Shown: positions 51,109-60,040, counted from the first letter of the stretch. The stretch is DNA of 64,000 bases from Schumannella soli (GCF_006517435.1 NZ_VHQG01000005.1:672-64671), one strand, 5' to 3'. Numbers and translations are program-made. The notes: generated by a model from the sequence alone, not told the origin.

Positions 51109-53619
51109 CTAGAGCAGCGGGGGCTCGGGCTCCTCGTCGCGGTCCATGACCACGAGGTTCGGCATCGTCGTCGTGATGAGCGAGCCGTCGGTGCGCTGCA
51201 TCCCCTCGAGGTCGCTCGTCGACGGCTCGCCCGTGAGCAGCGCGCCGTGGTGCTCGAGCGACACCGTGACCGGGGCGTCGGCGCGCACCGACACGGCGGT
51301 GCCGCGCACGAACACGTCGGCACCGCGGCCGGTCTCGACGGTGAACGTGACCGACTCCCGCGCCACGCGCACCCGCAGGCGCGAGCCGCGCAGCGTCAGC
51401 GGGAACTCGATCGCATCCCACTCGGCCGGCAGGCGCGGGTCGAACGAGATCCGCCCCGCGTGGTCGCGCATCCCCGCGAAGCCGTAGACGAGCGCCGTCC
51501 ACACCCCGCCGGTCGAGGCGACGTGGATGCCGTCGCTCGTGTTGCGGTGCAGGTCGGCCAGGTCGACGAACGCGGCCGAGTAGAAGTACCGCAGCGCGAG
51601 GGCGTTGTAGCCGACCTCGGCGGCGACGGCCGACTGCACGACCGCCGACAGCGTCGAGTCGCCGGTCGTGAGCGCGTCGTAGTACTCGAAGTCGCGGCGC
51701 TTCTCGTCGGCCGTGAACTCGTGACCCTGCAGCAGCAGGGCGAGCACGACATCCGCCTGTTTCAGCACCTGGTGGCGGTAGATCACCAGCGGGTGGAAGT
51801 GCAGCAGCAGCGGCCGCTGCGAGTCGGGGGTGTTGTCGAGATCCCAGACCTCCTTCTCGAGGAAGGCCTGGTCTTGCGGGTGGATGCGCATGCCGGCGTC
51901 GTAGGGGATGTGCATCGCGTCGGCGGCGGCATCCCAGTCGAGCACCTCGTGCTCGCCCAGCCCGAGCCGCGCGACCATGCGCGCGTAGGCGTCGACGTCG
52001 GTCGCCTTGAGACGGGCGACGGCGGCGACGGCGTCGCGCAGGTTCGCCCGCGCCATGACGTTCGTGTACAGGTTGTCGTTGACGACGGTCGTGTACTCGT
52101 CGGGCCCGGTGACGCCGTGGATGTGGAACGCGGTGTCGCCGTTGCTGCGCCAGAAGCCGAGGTCGGCCCAGAGGCGGGCGGTCTCGACGAGGATGTCGAC
52201 GGCGCCCGCGGCGAGGAAGTCCTCATCTCCGGTGGCCGACACGTACTGCTGCAGCGCATGCGCGATGTCGGCATCGATGTGGTACTGCGCCGTGCCGGCC
52301 GCGTAGTACGCGCTCGACTCGAGTCCGTTGATGGTGCGCCACGGGAACAGCGCGCCCTTCTGGTTCATCTCGGCGGCGCGGTCGCGGGCGGCCGGCAGCA
52401 TCCCCTCGCGGAAGCGCAGCGCGTTGCGCGCCGCGATCGGGCGCGTGTAGCTGAGGAAGGGGAGCACGTAGACCTCGGTGTCCCAGAAGTAGTGCCCGCC
52501 GTAGCCGGACCCGCTGACGCCCTTCGCGGCGATGCCGCCGCCGTCGGTGCGGGCGCTGGCCTGGATGAGCTGGAACAGGTTCCAGCGCGTGGCCTGCTGG
52601 ATGTCGGCGGCGCCCTCGACGACGACGTCGGAGTTCTGCCAGAAGTCGGCCAGCCAGCCCTGCTGTGCGGCGTAGTGCTGCTCGAGGCTGAGCTCGTTCG
52701 CGCGGTCGAGGGTGCGGTCGCAGCGGTCGGCGAGCTCGCGCACGGGCACGCCGCGCGAGGAGTGGTAGCTGATGCGCTTCTCGAGCTTGATCGGCACGTT
52801 CGCCTGCGCCCGCACGCGGAAGACCTGCTTGGCGATGTCGTCGTTGACGCTCGAGGTGTGATCCCACTCGTTCTCGGTGACGAGCACGTGGTCCATGGCG
52901 GCGGCGATCGTCATGCCCGAGTTGGTGGTGCGGTAGCCGAGCAGCGAGCGGTGCTCCTGTTCGCGCGCGAGGCGCGGCTGCAGCACGCGCTCGGTGAACG
53001 CCTCGCCCTTGCGCGGGTCGAAGGCAGTCGCCGCGGCGGCGCCGTTGTGGAACTCGTCGACGCCGTCCTGTCGGTTCAGCAGCTGGCTCGAGAGCAGCAC
53101 GGCGGCATCCGCATCCAGCAGCGTGACCTCGTACTCGACGATCGCGAGGTGGCGCTCGGTGAACGACACCATGCGGCTCGAGCGGATGCGCACGCGCTTG
53201 CCGGTGGGCGTGCGCCAGATGAGCTCGCGGGTCAGACGGCCGTCGCGGAAGTCGAGGCGGCGGCTGTAGCGGTCGAGGTCGGCCTCGGTGAGGATGAACG
53301 GCTCGTCGTCGACGTAGAGCCGCACGACCTTCGCGTCGGGCACGTTGACGATCGTCTGTCCGACGCGCGCGAAGCCGAAGGCCTCTTCGGCGTGACGGAT
53401 CGGCCAGGTCTCGTGGAAGCCGTTGATGAAGTTGCCGTGCGTGTCGGCGTCGCGGCCCTCGTCGAGGTTGCCGCGCAGGCCGAGGTAGCCGTTGCCGACC
53501 GCGAACAGGGTCTCGGTGCGGCCCTGGATGCGCGGGTCGAAGCTGGTCTCGACGAGCGCCCAGTCGTCGAGGGGGAAGCGCCCGCGGTCGAGCGGGTCGT
53601 GGGGCTCGGTGAGCTGCAT
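51109..53619 (-). CDS. GH65 glycoside hydrolase/phosphorylase (maltose/trehalose/kojibiose phosphorylase type)
   Basis: Enzyme of 836 aa. The N-terminal beta-sandwich covers about residues 15-290, the (alpha/alpha)6 barrel 320-690, and a C-terminal beta domain follows. Landmarks are GYGGHYFWDTEVYVLPFLSY, WRTINGLESS, and VTGPDEYTTVVNDNLYTN with the general-acid Glu. It splits an alpha-linked glucose disaccharide with phosphate into beta-glucose 1-phosphate and glucose. The linkage specificity is not readable. The beta-phosphoglucomutase gene 70 bp upstream on the same strand strongly supports a phosphorylase over a hydrolase. ATG is preceded by GGAGA. Confidence 0.92.
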   Translation of the reverse strand: MQLTEPHDPLDRGRFPLDDWALVETSFDPRIQGRTETLFAVGNGYLGLRGNLDEGRDADTHGNFINGFHETWPIRHAEEAFGFARVGQTIVNVPDAKVVRLYVDDEPFILTEADLDRYSRRLDFRDGRLTRELIWRTPTGKRVRIRSSRMVSFTERHLAIVEYEVTLLDADAAVLLSSQLLNRQDGVDEFHNGAAAATAFDPRKGEAFTERVLQPRLAREQEHRSLLGYRTTNSGMTIAAAMDHVLVTENEWDHTSSVNDDIAKQVFRVRAQANVPIKLEKRISYHSSRGVPVRELADRCDRTLDRANELSLEQHYAAQQGWLADFWQNSDVVVEGAADIQQATRWNLFQLIQASARTDGGGIAAKGVSGSGYGGHYFWDTEVYVLPFLSYTRPIAARNALRFREGMLPAARDRAAEMNQKGALFPWRTINGLESSAYYAAGTAQYHIDADIAHALQQYVSATGDEDFLAAGAVDILVETARLWADLGFWRSNGDTAFHIHGVTGPDEYTTVVNDNLYTNVMARANLRDAVAAVARLKATDVDAYARMVARLGLGEHEVLDWDAAADAMHIPYDAGMRIHPQDQAFLEKEVWDLDNTPDSQRPLLLHFHPLVIYRHQVLKQADVVLALLLQGHEFTADEKRRDFEYYDALTTGDSTLSAVVQSAVAAEVGYNALALRYFYSAAFVDLADLHRNTSDGIHVASTGGVWTALVYGFAGMRDHAGRISFDPRLPAEWDAIEFPLTLRGSRLRVRVARESVTFTVETGRGADVFVRGTAVSVRADAPVTVSLEHHGALLTGEPSTSDLEGMQRTDGSLITTTMPNLVVMDRDEEPEPPLL

Positions 53620-53689
53620 CAGCGGTGGTCTCCGGTGCGGTGGTGGTGGATGCCGGCGGTGCTGCGGCTGGGCCAGGTCAGAACGTAGT

Positions 53690-54481
53690 TCATCGAAGTT
53701 CTTCGGCGGACTCGGCGGCGGACGATCCGGCGGCGGACGATCCGGCGGGGACCGCGGCGACGTCGGCCGCGAGCTCGCCGAGGTCGGGCACGACGAGGTC
53801 GGCGCCGTGCTCGATCAGGGCCTCGGCTCCGACGCCGCGGTCGACGCCGAGCACGAGCCCGAAGTCGCCGGCGCGGCCGGCCTGAACGCCCGACTCGGCG
53901 TCTTCGACGACGACGCAGTCGGCGGCGGTGAGTCCGAGGCGCTCGGCGCCGGCGAGGTAGGTGTCGGGGGCCGGCTTGCCGGGCAGGCCGTCGCGCGCGG
54001 CGACGGCGCCGTCGACGACGATCTCGAAGCGGTCGGCGATGCCGGCGGCGGCGAGCACCGCGGGGGCGTTGCGCGAACTGGAGACGACCGCGACCTGGTA
54101 GCCCGAGTTCTGCGCCGCATCCAGGAAGGCGATCGAGCCCGGGTAGGCGGCCACGCCGTGCTCGGTCAGCTCGGCCGTGAAGAGCGCGTTCTTGCGGTTG
54201 CCGAGACCGCCGACGGTCTCGAGTTCGGGAGCGTCATCGACCGTGCCCTCGGGCAGCTCGATGCCGCGCGACGCGAGCAGGTCGCGCACGCCGTCGAAGC
54301 GCGGCTTGCCGTCGATGTGCCGGAAGTAGTCGGCCTCCGTGTACGGCGCGACGCCGCGTGCCTCGAGCTCGGCCGTGAAGAGCCGCGACCAGGCGCGGCG
54401 GTGCACCTCGGCCGTCGGCGTGAGCACGCCGTCCAGGTCGAAGAGGAAGGCACGCACGGTACTGAGTCGCGAGCGGAACAT
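53690..54481 (-). CDS. Beta-phosphoglucomutase-like HAD hydrolase
   Basis: HAD-superfamily protein of 263 aa. The nucleophile motif is AFLFDLDGVLTPTAEVH, motif II VVSSSRNAP, motif III lysine GKPAPDTYLAGAERLG, and the metal-binding motif VVEDAESGVQAGRAG. The cap region includes DYFRHIDGKPRFDGV, the signature of beta-phosphoglucomutases. It converts beta-glucose 1-phosphate to glucose 6-phosphate, which fits the GH65 phosphorylase downstream. The C-terminal 35 residues are Ala/Ser-rich. GTG or later starts are possible, but ATG 54481 is preceded by AAAGGGG. Confidence 0.9.
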   Translation of the reverse strand: MFRSRLSTVRAFLFDLDGVLTPTAEVHRRAWSRLFTAELEARGVAPYTEADYFRHIDGKPRFDGVRDLLASRGIELPEGTVDDAPELETVGGLGNRKNALFTAELTEHGVAAYPGSIAFLDAAQNSGYQVAVVSSSRNAPAVLAAAGIADRFEIVVDGAVAARDGLPGKPAPDTYLAGAERLGLTAADCVVVEDAESGVQAGRAGDFGLVLGVDRGVGAEALIEHGADLVVPDLGELAADVAAVPAGSSAAGSSAAESAEELR

Positions 54482-54613
54482 GAGACCCCTTTGTGGTGGA
54501 TTCGCGTCCGCTCGTCGCGCGTCCGCACTCCGAGCGTAGAACCGTCAGGGGGTCGGATGCACGTCCCCTGTGCGGTGAACACTCGGACGGGGCACGCGGC
54601 GCATCATGTGGTC

Positions 54614-54802
54614 ATGGCACACAACGCAAGCGGCAACCAGTCCGGCGACTCGGCACAGACCTGGGACTCGGTCGATTCCGGCCAGTCGGATGACATCGAG
54701 AACGCCCTCACCGGCCAGGGCACGAGCGACCGGGAGATGGTCGCCGAGTCCCAGCGCACCGAAGCAGACGAGCGCGAGGACGACACCCCCGAGATCAGCT
54801 GA
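54614..54802 (+). CDS. Small acidic hypothetical protein
   Basis: Protein of 62 aa, very hydrophilic and rich in Ser, Asp, Glu and Gln, with no hydrophobic segment (for example GQGTSDREMVAESQRTEADE). It is probably disordered. Its coding potential rests on a plausible ATG and on a frame that stays open far upstream on the same strand as a shadow of the HAD gene, so support is moderate. A strong hairpin (54830-54876) follows its stop, consistent with a transcribed gene. The function is unknown. Confidence 0.55.
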   Translation: MAHNASGNQSGDSAQTWDSVDSGQSDDIENALTGQGTSDREMVAESQRTEADEREDDTPEIS

Positions 54803-54829
54803 GGGCTGTCCTCGCCCGCACATACGACA

Positions 54830-54876
54830 GCGCGCATCCTCGCTCCGCGGCATTGCTCCGAGGCGAGGATGCGCGC
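54830..54876. terminator. Bidirectional hairpin between convergent genes
   Basis: Perfect 14-bp arms GCGCGCATCCTCGC (54830-54843) and GCGAGGATGCGCGC (54863-54876). Outer sequences CCTCGCCCGCA (54810-54820) and TGCGGGGCGAGG pair further with a bulge. Its place between two convergent stops fits a shared terminator, though there is no T run. Confidence 0.6.
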
Positions 54877-54894
54877 TTGCGCTGCGGGGCGAGG

Positions 54895-55356
54895 TCAGCT
54901 CGCGGTGGTGTCCACGCCGGCGTCCGTCTCGGCGTCGCCGTCCTGCGCAGCGCGCACGTCGAGCGCCCAGATCACGCCGAAGCGGTCGCGCAGCTGACCC
55001 GCGAGCGGCGACCAGGCCGAGGCGCCCAGCGGCTGGCGGATCTCCGCTCCGTCGACCAGCCCATCCCAGATCGCGGTGATCTCGTCGGCGTCGTCGCCGC
55101 TGAGGTAGACGTAGAACGCGTTCTCGCCCTGGTCGTAAGCCTGGTGCGGCCACACGTCGAAGGCCATGACGCGCACGCCGCTCGGGGTCTCGACCTGACC
55201 CCAGACGATGCGGTCGGCCCACGCCGGATCCTGCGAGGCGCCCATCTGGCCGTAGGTCATCATGACCGGCGCGACGCCGAGGGCGGTGCCGTAGAACTCG
55301 AGGGCCGCGCGGGCGTCGCCGTTGAAGTTGAGGTGCGGGGTGGTCGTGATCGACAT
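54895..55356 (-). CDS. VOC-family protein (PhnB/glyoxalase-like)
   Basis: Protein of 153 aa with the vicinal-oxygen-chelate fold: HLNFNGDARAALEFYGTALG at the start, MMTYGQMG, VRVMAFDVWP, NAFYVYLSGDDADEI, and a final RFGVIWALDV. It resembles the PhnB/3-demethylubiquinone-methyltransferase-like subgroup, whose members have varied or unknown roles. ATG 55356 is chosen for AGGAGA 6 bp upstream; the frame extends 41 codons further with Arg-rich, unconvincing sequence. It is divergent from the WYL regulator gene and may be its target. Confidence 0.88.
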   Translation of the reverse strand: MSITTTPHLNFNGDARAALEFYGTALGVAPVMMTYGQMGASQDPAWADRIVWGQVETPSGVRVMAFDVWPHQAYDQGENAFYVYLSGDDADEITAIWDGLVDGAEIRQPLGASAWSPLAGQLRDRFGVIWALDVRAAQDGDAETDAGVDTTAS

Positions 55357-55499
55357 GTCGTCTCCTGAGCTGAGGGGATGAAGTCGGGCGCGTCGGCTGG
55401 CGACGCATCCGGTTGAGCGGCCACCGGCTGGCGACCTGAGGAGACTCTCTCGCCAGATCAGGCCAGATCCTGACCGCAACTTCGACGAGAATCGAGAAC

Positions 55500-56537
55500 A
55501 TGACCGATCCCTCGTCGCGGATGCTCGAACTGCTCTCGCTGCTGCAGGTGCGCCGCGAGTGGGCGGGCGAGGTGCTCGCCGAGCGGCTGAACGTGAGCCC
55601 GCGCACGGTGCGCCGCGACGTCGACCGGCTGCGCGAGCTCGGCTATCGGGTCGAGGCGGCGCGCGGTCCTGCGGGCGGCTACCGGCTCGAGGCCGGATCC
55701 GACCTGCCGCCGCTGCTGTTCGACGACGAGCAGGCGATCGCCGTCGCGCTCGCGCTGGCGGTCGCTCCCGCCTCCGGCGCCGACATCGCCGAGGCCGCGA
55801 CGCGGGCGCTCGCCACCGTCCGGCAGGTCATGCCGGCCCGACTGCGCGGCCGAGTGGATGCCGTCGCCGTCACGCCGACGACCGCGGGCACGGCTGTCGA
55901 CCCGGATGTGCTCGTCGCCGTGAGCGAGGCGACCCGCGCGCACGAGGTGCTGCGCTTCGACTACGGCTCCGCATGGGGAGAGGCGGCCGAGCGACCGGCA
56001 CGCCGGGTCGAGCCGCACGCCGTCGTCGCGCGGAACGGACGCTGGTACCTGCTCGCCTGGAACGACGAGGTCGGAGACGCGGGCGACTGGTCGACCTTCC
56101 GCATCGACCGGATGCACCCGCGCGCGCCGACCCGTCTGCGGTTCGCGCCGCGCGAGATCCCAGGCGGCGATCCGGTCGCCTTCCTCGCGGCGCGATTCCG
56201 CGGGTCGAACGTGGATGCGGGGGCGAACTCCGGCGCGACCTCCGGCTGGCCCTGCGTCGGCACCGCCGAGGTCGCGGCGCCGGCGCGGCGGCTCGCGCCC
56301 TTCGTCGGCGCCGACGGGAGCGCCGGAGGCGCCGGCGCCTCCGGCGGAGACGCCGACACGGTTCTCATCGAGATCGACGAGAGCACCTCCCGGCTCACGC
56401 TCGGCTCCTGGTCGTGGCGCGCTCTCGCGGCGCGGTTCGCGGGGCTGGATGCCGAGTTCCGCATCCAGGGCCCCGCCGAGCTGAGCGCGGCCGCGCGCGA
56501 GCTCGCCGCGCGCCTCGCGGCTGCCGCCGAGGGTTAG
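55500..56537 (+). CDS. WYL-domain transcriptional regulator (YafY/DeoR-like)
   Basis: Regulator of 345 aa. Residues 5-60 are an HTH_11 winged helix (AERLNVSPRTVRRDVDRLREL). Residues 140-215 form the WYL domain: VLRFDYGSAWGEAAERPARR and RNGRWYLLAWNDE. A C-terminal WCX-type extension follows, interrupted by a Gly/Ala-rich insert around residue 270. It is divergent from the VOC gene. Its stop overlaps the convergent amylosucrase-like stop by 4 bp. WYL regulators of this size often bind nucleic-acid or nucleotide ligands; the ligand here is unknown. Confidence 0.9.
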   Translation: MTDPSSRMLELLSLLQVRREWAGEVLAERLNVSPRTVRRDVDRLRELGYRVEAARGPAGGYRLEAGSDLPPLLFDDEQAIAVALALAVAPASGADIAEAATRALATVRQVMPARLRGRVDAVAVTPTTAGTAVDPDVLVAVSEATRAHEVLRFDYGSAWGEAAERPARRVEPHAVVARNGRWYLLAWNDEVGDAGDWSTFRIDRMHPRAPTRLRFAPREIPGGDPVAFLAARFRGSNVDAGANSGATSGWPCVGTAEVAAPARRLAPFVGADGSAGGAGASGGDADTVLIEIDESTSRLTLGSWSWRALAARFAGLDAEFRIQGPAELSAAARELAARLAAAAEG

Positions 56538-58570
56538 AAGCGCTCGGGACCGGCGGCGCCCGCGGGCTGCACGCGCAGCCAGGCGAGGTGCCGCGGCTCG
56601 AGCACGATCCCGCCGGCGAGGCTCACGACCCGGCTCGTGATGAGCTCGGTCGCGATCGGCGTGAAGCCGCTGAGCACCTCGGCGCTGATCTCGGCATCTT
56701 CGTCGCCGAAGTTCGCGAGCACGAGCACGGTCGAGCCAGCGGACCCGGTCGACCCGGTCGCGTCCGGGCCGGCGGCGTCGCGGTCGGCGATCGCGGATGC
56801 GGGGTCCGCCGTGCGCTGGAACGCCAGCACGTGCGGCGAGCGGGCGTCGAAGGGCAGCAGCGTCGTGCCGGCCAGTTCGGGCGTCGCCTGGCGCACCTCG
56901 ATGAGGCGGCGCATCCAGCGGTGCAGCCAGCCGGCGACGGTGCGCTCGTCGTCGCGGCTCGCGTAGGCCTCGGCCGGGTACTCGGGCCGATTGACCCAGC
57001 GGCTGTCGCTCGCGCGCTCGGGGTCGTCGGCGTAGCCGTAGTCGTTGAGCTGGCCGACCTCGTCGCCGAGGTAGATCAGCGGAACGCCGCCCGTGCTGAA
57101 CGCGATCGCGTGCGCGAGCACGACGCGCTGCACGCCCGCTGGGTCGCGCGCCTCGACGCCGGCGAGGGAGGCGGTGGTGCCGGCCACGCGGGCATCCCCG
57201 GTGCGCGGGTTCTCTTGAAAGAGCACGCCGCGCGCGAAGCTGCCCTCGAAGCGGCCGGAGTAGAACTCGTTGAGGAAGCGGCGGTGGGCGCCGGCGTCGA
57301 TGCCGAGCTCGGCCGCATCCTCGTCGGCGAAGGTCCAGCCGATGTCGTCGTGGCCGCGCACGTAGTTCACCCACGCGGTGCCGTCGGGCAGCGCGTGCCG
57401 GCGCTCGAGCGCCTGCCGCAGCAGCCGCGGGTCGCGCGTCGCGAGCGCCTCCCAGGTGAGCGCCATCTGCAGCGGGTTGTAGCTGAGGCGGGCCTCCTCG
57501 GTCGAGATGTAGTCGACGACCTCGTCGGGATGCACGATCGCGTCCGACAGGAACACCACCCCCGGCGCCGCGATCGCGAGCACCGCGTTGAAGGCCTGCA
57601 GCAGCAGGTGCGCTTCGGGCAGCGACTCGCTCGGGGTGCCGAGCCGCTTCCAGATGAAGGCCACCGCATCCATGCGCAGCACGTCGACGCCGAGGTTCGC
57701 GAGGAACAGCATCTCGCCCGCCATCGCACGGAACACGGCGGGGTTCGAGTAGTCGAGATCCCACTGGTAGTGGTGGAACGTCGACCAGATCCAGCGTCCG
57801 TCGGGCAGCTGCACGAAGCTGCCGGGGTGGTCGTCGGGGAAGATCTCGCGCACCGTCTGCTCGTACCGATCGGGCAGCTCGCGGTCGGGGAAGATCAGGT
57901 AGAAGTCCTCGTAGCCCGGCTCGCCGGCCACCGCCTTCTGCGCCCACTCGTGGTCGCTCGCGGTGTGGTTGAAGACGAAATCGAGCACGAGCGACATGCC
58001 GGCCTCGTGCAGTTCGGTCGCCGTCGCGCGCAGATCGGCGATCGTGCCGAGCGCGGGATCGACCTCGCGGTAGCTGCTGACCGCGTAGCCGCCGTCGTCA
58101 TCCCCCTCGGGCGTGCGGAACAGCGGCATGAGGTGCAGCCAGCCGAGGCCGAGTTCCTTCAGGTCGGGGATGCGGGCGCGCATCCCCGCCAGGTCGCCGG
58201 CGTAGCGGTCGACGTAGGCGACGCCGCCGACGAGCCGGTTGTCGGCGAACCACGGCTGCTTCGGGGCGCCGGCGGTGACGCTGAGGGTGTCGGAGGTGCC
58301 GCTGTCGGCGTGCGACTCGGACGGCAGCTCGCGCTGGGCGTCGCGGTCGCGCAGGGGCTGGGCGCGCGCATCCCAGCTCTCGCCGGCGATGAGGATCGTG
58401 TCGCGCAGCGCCTCGAAGGCGTCGGCGCGGTCGCCGTAGAGGCGGAAGAACAGCGCGTGCAGGCGCGGGAAGTGCTCGTCGAGGCGGCGATCGAATTCGC
58501 GGTCGCCGCCGAGCAGCGCGTCGCGGATCGTGTCGAGGTCGCGGGCGGCATCGGCGTTCAGTGCGGGCAT
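56534..58570 (-). CDS. Amylosucrase-like GH13 enzyme with Asp in place of the acid/base Glu
   Basis: Protein of 678 aa of GH13 subfamily 4. The N-terminal helical domain is at 1-100 and the TIM barrel begins at about 110. Family motifs: GGYAVSSYREVDPALG, VLDFVFNHTASDHEWA, LRMDAVAFIWK (nucleophile Asp301), RGHDDIGWTF (Asp408). The acid/base motif, normally SEAIVHP, reads SDAIVHP: residue 343 is Asp (codon GAC). If the sequence is right, activity should be much reduced or changed. A native enzyme would make glucan or isomers from sucrose. GAAGGAGG lies 5 bp before the ATG. The C-terminal domain has a Gly/Ser/Asp-rich insert near residue 600. Confidence 0.9.
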   Translation of the reverse strand: MPALNADAARDLDTIRDALLGGDREFDRRLDEHFPRLHALFFRLYGDRADAFEALRDTILIAGESWDARAQPLRDRDAQRELPSESHADSGTSDTLSVTAGAPKQPWFADNRLVGGVAYVDRYAGDLAGMRARIPDLKELGLGWLHLMPLFRTPEGDDDGGYAVSSYREVDPALGTIADLRATATELHEAGMSLVLDFVFNHTASDHEWAQKAVAGEPGYEDFYLIFPDRELPDRYEQTVREIFPDDHPGSFVQLPDGRWIWSTFHHYQWDLDYSNPAVFRAMAGEMLFLANLGVDVLRMDAVAFIWKRLGTPSESLPEAHLLLQAFNAVLAIAAPGVVFLSDAIVHPDEVVDYISTEEARLSYNPLQMALTWEALATRDPRLLRQALERRHALPDGTAWVNYVRGHDDIGWTFADEDAAELGIDAGAHRRFLNEFYSGRFEGSFARGVLFQENPRTGDARVAGTTASLAGVEARDPAGVQRVVLAHAIAFSTGGVPLIYLGDEVGQLNDYGYADDPERASDSRWVNRPEYPAEAYASRDDERTVAGWLHRWMRRLIEVRQATPELAGTTLLPFDARSPHVLAFQRTADPASAIADRDAAGPDATGSTGSAGSTVLVLANFGDEDAEISAEVLSGFTPIATELITSRVVSLAGGIVLEPRHLAWLRVQPAGAAGPERF

Positions 58571-58685
58571 GTCGATCCTCCTTCCGGCACCGTCGTCGGT
58601 GTGCTCAGCCTATGACTCAGCCGTAGCGCAGCCCGTTCGGCGGGCCGGGGCTGGCGGATGCCGGTGTCCGGCTGGTAGAGGAGGG

Positions 58686-58761
58686 GGCGCGAGCGCGGGG
58701 CTCCGTTCCGAGCGCGCGGTGTCGTCGCCCCGCGCTCGGAACGGAGCCCCGCGCTCGCGCC
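58686..58761. repeat. Perfect 31-bp inverted repeat between divergent genes
   Basis: Arms 58686-58716 (begins GGCGCGAGCGCGGGGCTCCG) and 58731-58761 are exactly complementary, with a 14-base loop. It lies between the divergent amylosucrase-like and aldo/keto reductase starts, so it is not a normal terminator position. The second arm ends 24 bp before the reductase start codon. Confidence 0.9.
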
Positions 58762-58785
58762 GCTCCCGCGGGTAGCGTCATCCGC

Positions 58786-59826
58786 ATGACCTACGTCGCT
58801 CATCCCGACCGCTACGACGCGATGCCGTACCGCCGCACCGGACGCTCCGGTCTCGACCTGCCGCTGCTGTCGCTCGGCTACTGGCACAACTTCGGCGACG
58901 ACCGCGCGTTCGAGTCGCAGCGCGCGATCGCCCGCCGCGCCTTCGACCTCGGCATCACGCACCACGACCTGGCGAACAACTACGGCCCGCCCTACGGCGC
59001 CGCCGAGGTCAACTTCGGCCGGCTCATGCGCGAGGACTTCGCGCCCTACCGCGACGAGATGGTCATCTCGACGAAGGCCGGCTGGGACATGTGGCCCGGC
59101 CCGTACGGTCAGGGCGGCGGCTCGCGCAAGTACGTGCTCGCCTCGCTCGACCAGTCGCTCGAGCGCCTGGGACTCGACTACGTCGACATCTTCTACTCGC
59201 ACCGACTCGACGCCTCCACGCCCCTCGAAGAGACGATGGGCGCACTGCACACGGCCGTGCAGCAGGGCAAGGCGCTCTACGTCGGCATCTCGTCGTACGA
59301 CGCGGAGCGCACGCGGCAGGCGGCGGCGATCCTGCGCGACCTGGGCACGCCGCTGCTCATCCACCAGCCGTCGTACTCGATGCTGAACCGCTGGATCGAG
59401 ACCGAGGGCCTGCTGGATGCGGCGGCCGAGGTCGGCGCGGGCGTCATCGGCTTCACCGCGCTCGCCCAGGGCCTGCTGACCGGCAAGTACCTCGACGGCG
59501 TGCCCGCCGACTCCCGCGCCGCCGCGGACAAGTCGCTGGATGCGGGCGTCATCACGCCCGAGCTCGTCGCCCGTCTGAACGGGCTCGCTGCGATCGCTTC
59601 GCGCCGGGGTCAGTCGCTCGCGCAGCTCGCCCTGACCTGGGCGCTGCGCGACGAGCGCGTCACCTCGCTCGTGATCGGCGCCTCGCGCGTGGAGCAGCTG
59701 GAGCAGAACGTCGCCGCGCTGCAGAACCTGTCGTTCACGGAGGCGGAGCTGGCCGAGATCGACGCCTTCGCCGGCGACACGGCCGGCGTCGACCTCTGGT
59801 CGGGCGCCCGCGTCGGCGACGTCTGA
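58786..59826 (+). CDS. Aldo/keto reductase, L-glyceraldehyde 3-phosphate reductase-like (YghZ group)
   Basis: NADPH-dependent reductase of 346 aa. The start MPYRRTGRSGLDLPLLSLG and the segments THHDLANNYGPPYGAAE (Asp and Tyr of the tetrad), VISTKAGWDMWPGPYG (Lys) and DIFYSHRLD (His), with GSRKYVLASLDQSLERLGLD, match the YghZ/AKR14 group, which detoxifies L-glyceraldehyde 3-phosphate and methylglyoxal. The C-terminal VIGASRVEQLEQNVAAL binds the cofactor phosphate. The gene is followed by tRNA-Arg 124 bp later. The long hairpin at 58686-58761 ends only 24 bp before its ATG, leaving little room for a conventional promoter between them. Confidence 0.92.
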   Translation: MTYVAHPDRYDAMPYRRTGRSGLDLPLLSLGYWHNFGDDRAFESQRAIARRAFDLGITHHDLANNYGPPYGAAEVNFGRLMREDFAPYRDEMVISTKAGWDMWPGPYGQGGGSRKYVLASLDQSLERLGLDYVDIFYSHRLDASTPLEETMGALHTAVQQGKALYVGISSYDAERTRQAAAILRDLGTPLLIHQPSYSMLNRWIETEGLLDAAAEVGAGVIGFTALAQGLLTGKYLDGVPADSRAAADKSLDAGVITPELVARLNGLAAIASRRGQSLAQLALTWALRDERVTSLVIGASRVEQLEQNVAALQNLSFTEAELAEIDAFAGDTAGVDLWSGARVGDV

Positions 59827-59949
59827 GGTCGCGCCTCCGGCCACTCGACGCGCCCGGCCCCGCGCGGGCGGGCTCTCGTGGTCACGAGCACCCCTCCGGC
59901 GCTGTTATAGTCGTCAGGTTGCTTCGCGGCTCCGGCCGAAGAGGAACAT

Positions 59950-60022
59950 GCGCCCGTAGCTCAACGGATAGAGCATCTGACTACGGATCAGAAGGTTGGG
60001 GGTTCGAATCCCTCCGGGCGCA
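59950..60022 (+). tRNA. tRNA-Arg(ACG)
   Basis: The acceptor stem GCGCCCG pairs with CGGGCGC and the discriminator is A. The anticodon loop CTACGGA has anticodon ACG at 59983-59985; A34 would be modified to inosine to read CGN codons. D-arm and T-arm (GGTTCGAATCC) are regular. Total 73 nt; CCA is not encoded. Confidence 0.97.
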
Positions 60023-60040
60023 CTCTGGTTGAGACAGAGA

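Noticed and set aside
55559-58615. 1018-aa plus-strand open frame
   Set aside because: Runs over the WYL regulator in a wrong frame and antisense to the amylosucrase-like gene; sequence is repetitive Arg/Gly/Ala/Val without motifs.
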